Positions 21,626 to 31,588 of a stretch of DNA of 64,000 nucleotides are shown here, one piece after another (positions within the stretch are counted from its first letter, which is position 1; each line of letters starts with the position of its first letter). The stretch is taken from NCBI GenBank assembly GCA_037447655.1, contig JBBHKE010000288.1:1-64000 (forward strand). Direction: 5' to 3'. Under the pieces are notes generated by a model that saw only the letters and a list, made by a program, of their open reading frames with translations, was not told the origin of the DNA and did no database searches. The position numbers and the translations under genes are program-made. This DNA comes from Zygnema cylindricum (taxonomy: Eukaryota > Streptophyta > Zygnematophyceae > Zygnematales > Zygnemataceae).

Positions 21626-24225
21626 TTACGACTGACTTACAACGCCTCTTTCTAATATGGTTTGAATACCTTTCACTATATTTTTTAGGGCAGGAAGTTC
21701 CCCTTCAGCCAGTCGAGAGAATATCTGCAAAAAAAAAAACACGACATTTGTTTTGTCGTTTCGTTTTGTTTTGTTCTTGTTTCATTTGGTTTTGTTTTGT
21801 TTTGTTTTGTTAAGTTTTGTTAAGTTTTGTTTTGTTGTTTTGTTTGTCCTGCTTATTCAAATTCGTGAAAAAAGGTCGTTGAATTGAAAAAATGAATCAT
21901 TTTTGATTGAAAAACTGAATCATTTTTGATTGAAAAACTTAAATCATTATTGCTTGTTGGTTAGATCGAACTCATGATAGAAAACGAAAAAAAAAAAACC
22001 TTTATTTCCTACCATCATCCAGTTCTGCTGTAACTCTATTTTGCCAAAAACAAAGTAGTCAACAAAAGAAAAGGACAAACAGTTTCACCTACAGAGACTT
22101 CATAGGAAAAAAAACTCACCAAATGTCCATCGCAATAAATTTCAAACGCTCCAGTATTGAGAAGTACCGATTTTATATAACTTACGGACATCCATGCGAG
22201 AAAAATCGTAAAAAGTCGATTTTTATTCATCATAGCAATAAGGGGAGGAATTCGTTGAACCCCAAAAGATTGGAGCGCTGATGCTCCAAAAATTGTCGTT
22301 ATTAGAGTCAGTCCCTGTCACACAAAAGACGAAACAAAAAAGGTATTAGCAAAAAAAAAAACAGAAATTGTTACCTAAAGGAGTGATTAGCAAAAACATG
22401 CTATCAACAAAGAAAACTTTTAGCGAAAGGAGATATTAGCAAAAAAAGCTATTAGGTAAGAGCTGACGACGAAAGAAAAGACGTGAAGATATAGTAAGAG
22501 AAGTATTTTTCAAGGGACGTGAGCCAAAAAAAAAAAAAAAAACAAACGATAGAACGAGTGGTGAAATAGAGATTGATCAGAGATATTCGAAGATTAGGAC
22601 AAGGAGAAACACAGATCGGACAGGGAGAGAATTGATACAGAAATAGAGCAGTAGGAGGAACAGAATGATCTGACGGAAGGCGACAAACTTATAAGGACTA
22701 ACACTTATGGGAGTTTCGGGGAAGTTTTGCTGCAAAATCTTCTTAGTCTCCTCAGCAAGAACTCTGCAAACATGGAATAGAAAAGTTAATAGAAATGTAG
22801 ATAATAGAGATGTTAATATACATGTTGATAGAAATGTTGAGGAAATTTTTGATAGAAATCGAGAAACTAGGAATGTTGGTAGAAAAGTTAATAGCAACGT
22901 AAATAGAAATGTCAATAGAACTGTTAAGAAAAACGCTAATAGAAATGTTGATAGAAATGTTAATAAAAATATTGATAAAAATGTTGACAGAAATGTTAAT
23001 AAAAATGTTTATAAGAAATGTTGATAGGAATGTTAACAGAAATGTTTACAGAAATTGAATGGAAATGGAATAGAAAATGTGAATAAAAATGTATATGGAG
23101 CTCTTAATAGGAATGTAATAGAAATATCAACAGAAATGTTATAGCAATGGAAAAAAAATGGAAATTGCATTTAACTAGTTCACATTAAATGTCGCCTTCA
23201 TTCCAGTTTCAAATATGAATTAAACTAGTTCACATGAAAGAAATGAAAAACCTATAAAAAAAATGTGAAATCGTTACAAACTGTCCATTTTTAAACTTTT
23301 ATTTGTGAATTTGTGAAAAAATGGATATCAAAAGAATGGAATGCGGGGAAAATAATTTCATATATAGCTTCAAATTAAAAGAAAAAGACATGAAACGCTT
23401 CAAATTATTATTTTTTTCGTCGTTTCTTTGTTTTCTCCGACCTGAATTGGTTAGTGGCACACACCGACAAGTGAATTTTACCCCCTTTGCTCCCCTTGTG
23501 GATTTGAGCCTCCCCGGGAACTATATATACACCATCCTTTTGCTGTGACGTGACAGGAAAGGGAGGGAGGGAGGGATGGAGGGGGGGAGGGAGGGAAGGA
23601 GAGAGAGAAAGAAAGAGAGAAACAAAAATGAAAATGAGAAAATGAAAGAACGAAAACGTGTGCGTGATTATATTGCGATTCATTTAATAATTTTTGAAGG
23701 GTAATGTGAGGGTGGATTCGGGGGCTTAAAAAAATCCTCTAAAAAATTCAAGGTTTTTCAGGATTTTTGAACTTTTCAGGATTTTTTTTTTTTGTAAAAG
23801 TTTTAGTCACAGTCGCTTTGCCTAAAGCCATCATCAAGGACTTTTGAAGTTTTTAGGGTTTTCAGGGTTTTCTTGTTTTAAGGTTCCAGAGGTTTTAGGG
23901 TTGTTAGGGTTGACCTGACAAAGTTTTTTAGGGTTTTTATTTTCCAAGGTTTTTAATTTTAATTTCATTTAATTTTCCAAGGTTTACCAGAAAGAAATAA
24001 AGAAGGAAAAGGACGAAAGATAGAGGAAGAATAAAAAAGGAAAGGAAGAAAAAGAGAAAGAAAAGGAAGAAAGAAAGAGGGAAAAGTACATACTTTTGGC
24101 ACATTCAAGTTGCTTTCGTTGACCAGAGTACGGATTCTAACAAACAGATGCGTGATTTGCGGAGAAGAAGCCAATAGAAGGACGCCAAATATGAGAACGT
24201 TGCGACTGGAAAGAAAAGACGCCAT
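21626..24225 (-). CDS. Selenoprotein-T-like protein (thioredoxin-like fold) with altered redox motif
   Basis: Five minus-strand exons join with consistent phase: 24225-24094, 23542-23442, 22763-22613, 22314-22120 and 21724-21626, 225 residues in all. SELENOT/SELT-like proteins are ER membrane thioredoxin-fold oxidoreductases. Seen here: N-terminal hydrophobic signal or anchor, a beta strand followed by C-A-T-N-Q-F-R (residues 72-78) where the family has C-x-x-C or C-x-x-Sec followed by a Y-R/Y-K-like pair, a helix with K-K-I-L-Q-Q-N-F-P, hydrophobic segments around 109-121 and 129-145, the family signature N-T-G-A-F-E-I-Y-C-D-G (181-191) and a C-terminal F-S-R-L-A-E-G-E-L-P. The second redox residue is Asn (AAC), neither Cys nor TGA. 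The donors of exons 2 (GTCGGA) and 3 (GTGTTT) are weak, so those edges are less certain. It is convergent with CCDC47 and divergent from the PnsB-like gene. Confidence 0.75.
21744..21845 (+). repeat. GTTTT simple repeat in SELT-like intron 4
   Basis: Run of TTTTGTTTTG and TTTTGTTAAG units on the plus strand, just upstream (in gene orientation) of the last exon. Confidence 0.8.
22770..23160 (+). repeat. AATAGAAATGTT minisatellite in SELT-like intron 2
   Basis: Dozens of degenerate 12-18 bp units built on AATAGAAATGTTGAT. On the plus strand they give a 105-codon frame of repeating N-R-N-V, which is antisense to an intron and not called as a gene. Confidence 0.8.
23555..23625 (+). repeat. GGGA purine tract in SELT-like intron 1
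   Basis: On the gene strand this is a polypyrimidine tract directly before the exon 2 acceptor. Confidence 0.8.
23850..23990 (+). repeat. Degenerate TTTAGGG-like repeats, SELT-like intron 1
   Basis: Several TTTAGGGTT and TTTTCAGGGTTTT words, in opposite orientation to the array at 4566-5590 and without its GAGCCCTGG core. Confidence 0.5.
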
Positions 24226-25248
24226 TGGAAGGAAAATTTATTAAATTGACAATAAAGAGTATACACACATGCACACGACCTCTTCCAAGAGAAACCAAAA
24301 TGACAAATCATAAGGATTTTTCTGGCTTTACAATATATTTTTTTCTGCCGTCGAACTTTTGTTTCTCCGTAGACACTTCGTATTTAATTATTTAATTATT
24401 TAATACTTTTTTTATCCGGTTGTGTATGGAAAAAGTACAGTACGTTTCTGACCCTTCCGATTTGCAATCACCAAATGATAATCTGACAAGTGTGCACGGA
24501 GAAAAGGTGATTTATGTGTTAAAAAAAAGCATTCAACGCTATTGTAATAGTGATATTGTATGTCGTTTACCGTATTTTTTAACTGGTTCAATTACAGTTT
24601 CACACAAAGCGTTCTGTGAACTTCTTCTGGGCGAAAGTTTTGTTCTGGGGCAGGCAGGTGTATCCGTACGGGCAGTCGTTCTGAAAACATTTTCTATCCT
24701 TTCGAACGTTTTTTTATGCCCGAAAATCTCGCCCATCCACACATTACGAAAGAAACAGAGTACTGAGAATAGTGTGCCAGATCTTTGTGACACTTCTACC
24801 TACACCTTGAATCGTTATTAGTGTAAAGAAAAAATCAGCGTCATTCATTCTAATTTAGTGCCAGGAGACGTGGCAGATTATGGTCCACGTTCTTAAATAG
24901 TGTAATTTATTATATTTAAGGTATCAATGTCAAAATTTTGGGGTGCCGATATAGCGTACATAAGGCTAATAACTAGTGTTGTGTATCGGTAAAAAAATTA
25001 TCGCGATAACACCGATACCGATAGTTATCGGTTATCGAACGGTCAGAGGTCCCGATATATTTGTACTTTCTGTACTTTCTGTCCAGAGTGCTTTCTGTCC
25101 GGTAAACTGAACGATAAATATACGAGAAATGTACGGATTTTTACGGGAAATGTACGGAATTTGACGAAAAAATACGTTGCACTTTGAAGTACTTTTTGGG
25201 CGGTTAACTAAACATAAAATTTACGGGAACGTACGAAATTGTACCGAT
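24226..25248. promoter_or_regulatory. Divergent intergenic region, SELT-like side
   Basis: No gene is supported; a 133-codon frame at 24420-24821 has no features. It contains a MITE-like segment (24801-24988) and a TATCGGT/ACCGATA palindromic cluster near 24990-25040. Confidence 0.35.
24801..24988. repeat. Probable MITE-like element
   Basis: The left end TACACCTTGAATCGTTATTA matches the family terminus. The right end (GCTAATAACTAGTGTTGTGTA) is a looser inverted match. Confidence 0.35.
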
Positions 25249-25610
25249 TGAAATTCTGTGGTCTCCATTGACCCACAGAATGAGCAGCCTATGTAAAGCC
25301 TCTAGGATAATATTTGCCCCTTCTACTTTCCCGCTGAATAAGCGCCACCCATGCACACAAATATTCTGACCACTCTCACCCCTGTGAGGACAAGACTCCC
25401 CTGAGTCAAACGCAAAAAGAATCACTGAATTTGCTCACCTGAGCAGTAAGTTATGGCTGGTCAAAGATGACCTTTATAGTTACCAGCTCTCTTAGAGAGA
25501 GAGGTACCTAAATATTACTAAGTCTCGGTCTGCCTACTCACGACTACCTACTATTAAACCCTAGTCCAATAGGAACATTATATGTAACCTTGTCGTACTA
25601 CACAGGTATT
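25249..25610 (-). mobile_element. Truncated copia LTR (F family)
   Basis: From TGAAATTCTGTGGTC onward it is closely similar to the first about 360 bp of the F LTRs at 37968 and 41012 (for example AATCACTGAATTTGCTCACC, ACCTTTATAGTTAC and AACCCTAGTCCAATAGGAACA). Similarity fades after about 25610, so the LTR 5' part with its tRNA-like segment is lost. In LTR orientation it still ends with the conserved ATGGAG. Confidence 0.75.
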
Positions 25611-25920
25611 ACAAATTTACAATATATGCCTCTTTCGAGTGAATAATACGCGTCTAAAGTACGGACAAGATTCATAATTTTAACACAGCTGAACCTTAAC
25701 TGAGAGCATGGAACGGACGCTCTGATAATTGTTCAGGGCCAATCCATAAACGGCCTGCTGACGAATCGCCACGTGCCCTTCAGAGATTTATAGGGTTTCC
25801 TTTTCACCACCTTTTTCTGATTTTCTTGAAGCTTTTTGTAATTGTTTTCGCCTTCTATTTTTCTTCGTGCAACACGCTAATAACTAATTAGCTGTCCAAT
25901 TACCCCCTTAGATTTCAGCC
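25611..25920. promoter_or_regulatory. Upstream region of the PnsB-like gene
   Basis: About 310 bp with no coding signal. It could contain the promoter; no confident box was seen. Confidence 0.3.
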
Positions 25921-28900
25921 ATGGCTTCTATAGCATGTTTACAAAATGTTTCCCTTAGCTGCAACGCTGTTGCATGTACAACTGTCAGCAAAACAGTTGT
26001 ACGGGAACTAACAACGAAGAAGCAGCTGACGTGGCAGATTCTTAGGAAGCAGATCCAAGGGAAGAAGGGAAGTGGAGTAACCATGGCTGCCCATGGAAAC
26101 AGCGGAGTAGAACCAGACTTGCAAGAGGATTTTGTGGACTACTGGAGAATTCCTGGAGAGGAAATGGAAGAGGTTGGAGTTTTGTTTTTTCTTGTCAGGA
26201 GGGAGAGAGGGCGAGAGGGAGAGGGAGAGGAAGAGGGAGAGGAAGAGGGGGAGGGGGAGGGGGAGGGGGAGAGGGAAGGGGAGGAGGGGGGGAGAGGGAG
26301 AGGGAGAGGGCAAGGGCGAGGGCGAGGGCGAGGGCGAGGGAGAGGGAAAGGGAAAAGGGAAGAGGGGAGAGAGAGAGGGAGAAGGTGAGAGAGAGACTTT
26401 TCAACATCCTGTTCAAATGTGATATTGATAATGACGTCATATGAGGACTTTAGAATGGTCTCAAAAAATTATGAATCTCTAAATTATGGTCATAATGTGT
26501 TTATGCGCTTATCTATCTTGGCATGGATCTTTGAGATTGCAGGATGGAACATTTAAGTATGGAAAAATTGATGGAGCTCATTCTTTTCACGACGGAGATG
26601 AAGGTGCGTTATTGTCGAGCCTGGATTGTTTTCTATTTATGGAAATTGCTTTTTATGTGGACAATTGCTTTCGTTTGTGGAAAATTATTTTTCCTCTGAC
26701 AGTTTTTGGTTTAAACTGGACCCGTGGGACTAAATAAGTAATTACACAATTTGTAGTATGTACGTTATCCTGACTACTTCGGTTCATTTTGTCATTGAGC
26801 TCACTAATAATTTGATAAAGAGATAACAGCGTAAGAAGGCCTTGATAACTTGGCCTTTATGTTTACAGCAAAGCGAGGCAGTAGTTTTGTAGTCTTTTGC
26901 ATTTAGTTTTTCAATTTCCCGGTTAATATTTATAGCAAAGGGAGATATTTAGCTTGGAAGTTGCTTTGTTGTTCTCTCTCTTACCATCATAATTCAGATG
27001 TGTGAAAACACTTGGTAAAGCTATATGTGATTACTCCATTCTACACACGTATTATATTGTATAGTGCTGTACAATGCGTGTGTTGTACCGCACAATATGC
27101 ATATAATACCATATACCGTATAATACCCATATAGTACAGGGTGACTAGAAAAAAAACTATGCACGTATAATATCCGTATACGGTAAAAAATGTTTGTAGT
27201 ATTGTATAACACGTGCTTAGTGCCATACTATACACGTATAGTACCATAGAATTCAATTGTAACGTATAATATGCTTGTAGTATCGTCTGATACAGGTATA
27301 GTACGGGGTAACATACACTATGGAGTAACCTTAAGAAAAGATAATATTGTTTTTGCACATTTGAATTATGCCTACGATTGGTTGCAACTTCCTGTCCGGA
27401 AAACATCTAATTTTAGAATACTTGTGCTGGAGAGGAGCATTACAGGAACCTTTTTGGAAAATTGGAATAAAGCAATTGAGGATGCAGGCGGGCCAACTGG
27501 TCCTCAAAGTGAGTGAGACCAACCTTTCTTTGTATTATTTCCACCCTGTCCTTGGATACCCTTTTTTTGTAATATTGCCCCCTTTCTTTGTTCACCCTTT
27601 CTCGGTATACCTTTTCTTTGTTGCCCTTTTCCTGTATGCTCTTTCTTCATACACCCCTTCTTTGTATACCTTTCTTTTTATACCCTTTTTTTGTATTGTG
27701 GGTGGATACATTTGAAATTTTGTTAGGCCTCAAACCTTTATTTTAGCATTTTCTGCTTGGTTTCTCTTTAGGTTTCTCTATAGTTTTGAGGCCTAGTTGC
27801 AGAATCACTGCTGATTCTGTTATTCATTGCCTTATAGAATGTGAGAATTGTAACTGGCATTAATGGCGCAATAATCACAGTATTGGCACAGAAAACTGTA
27901 CGATTTTGTAGAAAACGTACATGATCTGTACAATTTCAGTGATTACTGGCCAGTATCGCCAGTCTTTGCCTATGTATAGATACCCTATTATGTGATTTTC
28001 ACTCCCGGTCTTGTTTTTGTTTCAACATTTTGTTTATGCTGATTCGCGGCTTGTTCGTTAGTGAACAGTACTGATTTTGATTAGGTCTTTTATTGAGTGT
28101 TTAAACAGTCGTTAGTGCAACTGAGATTAGCCTTCATGGTCATGATTAGGGTTACAATTCACCTTTGCCATCCAGTTTTACTATTTAGTTCTATCGTTCA
28201 CTCGAACGATCCACTTTTTTGATTCACTTTTGCGATATTCGAGTATTTTATCGGTCCTAAACTTTGTTTTTGCAGAGTGGATCTCATATCTCTTTCTTCC
28301 CAACTTTTTTGTCATGGTTGCATTTGGTGTCGAGGTAAGTTTTCGTTTGACTCGTTCCGGTTCACTGAGTCAGTTAGAGTATATCAGTTTTGATATGTAC
28401 AGGTTCATCAGTCCCTCTAATGCATTATCTTCGAGGATATTCTGTATTTCGCAGTTCTTTTTTTTGTTCTGTTCTCGTTGACCCCAACTTATTTGTATTA
28501 TTATACTATGAGTAGCAATGGTGATCTCTGTTTGAGTCGATTGTTGAGGACCATGTGTTCTCTACAGTTGATTGTTTTGAAATACTCTGAATTGGCTTAA
28601 GTGCTGGATTCAAAAACTGAGATATTTTATGGTTACACTTCTACTGAATATCTTCAGTTATGCTCCTGATTTGTCTTGTATGGTGTAATTACACATGCGC
28701 TTACTGTCGTTATTCCGTACAGTTTTCTCTAACAATTACTTGGATCACTGACCAGTAACACTAGTAATCGCATTTGTTGAATAACCTTTTTAGGTAGCTC
28801 ATCTGGTTGAACCTGAGCGATATTTGTACCTTAGGTTCTTTTTGTTTTGTGTGTTTATGGGGACCAAACATTCGGCTCTCGTTTTTTTCTTAGTATGCTG

Positions 28901-29039
28901 AATCAGTTGCTATGTTTTGGTGTTACAGCCCGAGTACTACCTCGTATACACCGTTCTCTTCCTTTTTGCTTTCATTGGCCTAGAAATGGCTAAACCTGAG
29001 AAGTATACGAGCCTCGAACCAGAAGTCTACAGGAAGTAA
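25921..29039 (+). CDS. Plastid thylakoid membrane protein, PnsB4/PnsB5-like NDH subunit
   Basis: Five exons join with consistent phase: 25921-26172, 26543-26603, 27446-27508, 28276-28334 and 28929-29039, giving 181 residues. Exon 1 encodes a Ser/Thr/Ala- and Lys-containing N-terminus like a transit peptide, starting at an ATG in GCCATGG context. Downstream order is Y-G-K-I-D-G-A-H-S-F-H-D-G, A-G-G-P-T-G-P-Q, membrane segment W-I-S-Y-L-F-L-P (about 127-145), P-E-Y-Y-L with a second membrane segment (about 149-166), then E-M-A-K-P and L-E-P-E-V-Y. From memory this order resembles the small membrane subunits of the chloroplast NDH subcomplex B, which supports cyclic electron flow around photosystem I. 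It lacks the longer C-terminal tail I associate with the plant protein. The exon 1 donor is ambiguous (26173 or 26179). The exon structure is firmer than the name. Confidence 0.6.
26195..26395 (+). repeat. GAGGGA/GAGGGC purine tract in PnsB-like intron 1
   Basis: Almost pure purine run just inside intron 1. It keeps the exon 1 frame open as a Glu/Gly/Arg-rich tail that should not be taken as coding. Confidence 0.9.
27030..27315 (+). repeat. Degenerate CGTATAATA/TATAGTAC repeat in PnsB-like intron 2
   Basis: About ten loosely spaced variants of ACACGTATAATA and CCATATAGTAC with a period near 25-35 bp. Confidence 0.5.
27540..27700 (+). repeat. TTCTTTGTATACCCT-type repeat in PnsB-like intron 3
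   Basis: About eight degenerate pyrimidine-rich units of 15-25 bp immediately after the GTGAGT donor of exon 3. Confidence 0.6.
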
Positions 29040-31368
29040 GAAGGAAAAAAAGGCGAAGGACGTATAGATGAAGTAACTCAAATGCAAGTTGTGGGAAAAA
29101 ATGTCACAGCTTCTACTTTTGGAGCTTATTTATTTGAAGCGTTTTTGCTCTTTGGCAATGGTTGTTGTTTCTCGCGATATAGTTTAGGTTAAACACTGGG
29201 ACAGTTTGTTGTTTATTTGTTCCTCCAGTGAAGAAGTTGGTAGATAAAATTGTCCATCGTTTTATAGTTTAGGTTTTGGCAACGATGGTATGGTATGTAA
29301 CTTCTTCGGGTACGTTATTTAATTTTCCGTAAAATAGTTATGTATATGTTTGCAACAGCCCAGTCAAATATTTACCTACGAACATACATACATAATGACA
29401 TTCTTGTCCAGACCACAAAAGTAGGGTTTAGGTTTTGAATGATTATAGTTCGGATTTTTGTAAAGCTATTTTATCGCCACGATAACCTTGTTTGGGAAAA
29501 TGATCGGGTTTGTTTCGTTTTTAGTGTGTTGTTGTGTTGATGATCGAAGAATATCCGCAATGCCGGTGGAAAATGTATAATTACACAACTATCGATTATT
29601 TAAAAATATCTTTCTTTGAACAAAAGACATGTCAATTTTTTTTTTTGTCTTAACATGTTTCTATTTCTGTAATGTTGGTGGTAAAATCTCGCTAGATGAT
29701 GCCTCTAACGTGTAGTAGTGTGTACGGAAAATGTCGGCGAATGGCAAGGCTGCCAAAAGCGAGTGAAAACTGCTTTCAACACCCAACCATGTTATCAAGC
29801 ACCACACAAAACACCACAAGACGGCCCCTTTTAGTAAAGAAAACACCAGCGGATACACAACATTAGAAGGCATAATATTCATTCAGTGAAGGGGACGAGG
29901 CATATTGTAATCCACTCTATTCATTAGTGTTATAAACAGGTGGCTTTTTGGCAAAAAAAAAAAGTTTGTAACTGTAATAGCAATATAGATGCTTCTACTG
30001 TAACTTGAACCCAGAAAATTGTTTATATCTGTAAGACCAAATTGTATAGCTCATCTTGTAACTCAAGTTTGTTTTTCCAACTTGGTAGTGTCCTTTTCAA
30101 TGGACATGATGTTTTGAGGTGACTAGAGAGAATAGGCTGTGACAACATCCGTAAATTATATGAAACCCCTTGGAGCTGGGCTGCTAGTTTGGGTCTTCCC
30201 CAAGAAACCCTAAAAACCTCTCTTCCCCTCTCATCCTTCGTCCTGTAACCACCAGCTAAATGATTATGTTTTGTCTTTTAGGTGTGACAGTGAATAATCG
30301 TCCATGTGATGTTTAAATAATGAACCAAGATCCTTAGATAAACATAATACTTTATCGAGAAATTCTTTCTCATAAGGTCTCAAGATCTCGCCACATGCTC
30401 GTGCAAGTGTATATCCACACGTCCACGCTTTTGACAAAGCTGTTTAATTGTGCCTCAGTGGGATGATTTTAGTGTCATGCACATGTGTCTTCCATCATGG
30501 AATTTGCAATATCAACTCTCGTTGTACACGACGAAAAACCTTTTAAGTGCAAAAGGAGTTTACGTCACAATGGTACCTGTCTTTGGTTCTCGCTCAATTT
30601 GGCGTATCACACGCAACTTTTGGCCTACGAGAGTGTTAATTGCTCGTGGATGGAATGCCTCTCTTGATCCTCGACAAAAAATCCCTAGGTAGCCTCCATG
30701 ATTTATGTTCCTCGCCTAAGTGCTAAATCTTAACGTTGTACCAAAATTAAACTAAGCAAACGCCTCTATTTCCAATATGGCTTAGCATGAGGCAAGTTTC
30801 GTCTAACTAATTTTTTTACAGCAAATATGGTGTGGGCATTTGTTTATCCCATACATCACATTTTTTTTGTAGTATTTCGTGTTTGAAGGGCACTAAACTG
30901 GACATGAGTTGGCTTGGTTCTAGCACGATGTTTTGAGTTGTATGACTTCGCAAGGGAATTAACTTTGGAACTCTACCAACATGTTTGTCACCTACCTTAA
31001 ATGATCCTTTGACATTAAGATTATTGATTGAAAGTTCGCGATTGGCTCGAGTTGTCACATCTACTGTCGGTGTGATTGGTCTTCAATACCGTCTCCATAA
31101 ACGATCGTTAAACGTACCGTGGGTGACCCATCCCATGCTCCATTATTCTCGAACTATCTTAACTCGCTATCCTACACACTGCTCCAACATCAAATGCTAG
31201 TAGAGGACAAACTCACAAAGTAAACAGATTGTGATTGACCTATATTTGGATACAAATGAACAGAGCACCATTCAACGTGGAAAATTATTTCAAACTCGGC
31301 GAATGCGTTATATCAACGGAATTGTTTTTACCAAAAATACACAAAAAGTAGAAAAGTACTTTGGTAAG
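29040..31368. other. Intergenic, no gene supported
   Basis: 3' flank of the PnsB-like gene, with a TGTAA word near 29297, then AT-rich DNA. Frames at 29661-29882 (-), 30450-30692 (+) and 30816-31058 (-) are short and show no family signature. 30450-31200 might be a decayed element, but I cannot name it. Confidence 0.35.
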
Positions 31369-31588
31369 TACACTGCTAATTGCTACTAGTATTAAAGTTT
31401 TTTTAGCCACTTAAAACATCTTTTCTTCGTGCACACATGCCGGATTGTCAATCCGATGGTTGTTATTTGTAGGCAATATTTTCACCTTCCTATTGGCAGT
31501 CTTCGATTGGCAATTCGTCAAGTTTGTACAACGAAAAGATGTGTTAAGTGTCGGAAAAAACTTTAACACTATTAACGATTAATGGTGT
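31369..31588. repeat. MITE-like element, about 220 bp
   Basis: The left end TACACTGCTAATTGCTACTA and the right end (reverse complement TACACCATTAATCGTTAATA) are imperfect terminal inverted repeats of about 29 bp that also share the following A/T-rich tail TTAAAG. This is one of the clearest copies of the family. Confidence 0.6.

Noticed and set aside
22707-23024. 105-codon plus-strand frame of N-R-N-V repeats
   Set aside because: It is antisense to intron 2 of the SELT-like gene and only reflects the AATAGAAATGTT minisatellite.
22770-23160. CRISPR-like array
   Set aside because: The repeats are degenerate 12-18 bp units without unique spacers, in a eukaryotic intron.
26173-26422. Glu/Gly/Arg-rich extension of PnsB-like exon 1
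   Set aside because: Purine simple repeat within intron 1; the conserved Y-G-K-I-D-G segment continues only at 26543.
30450-31200. Possible zinc-finger or transposase relic (H-D-E-K-P-F-K-C near 30525)
   Set aside because: Only one short linker-like match, no repeated Cys2-His2 spacing, and no support in neighbouring frames.
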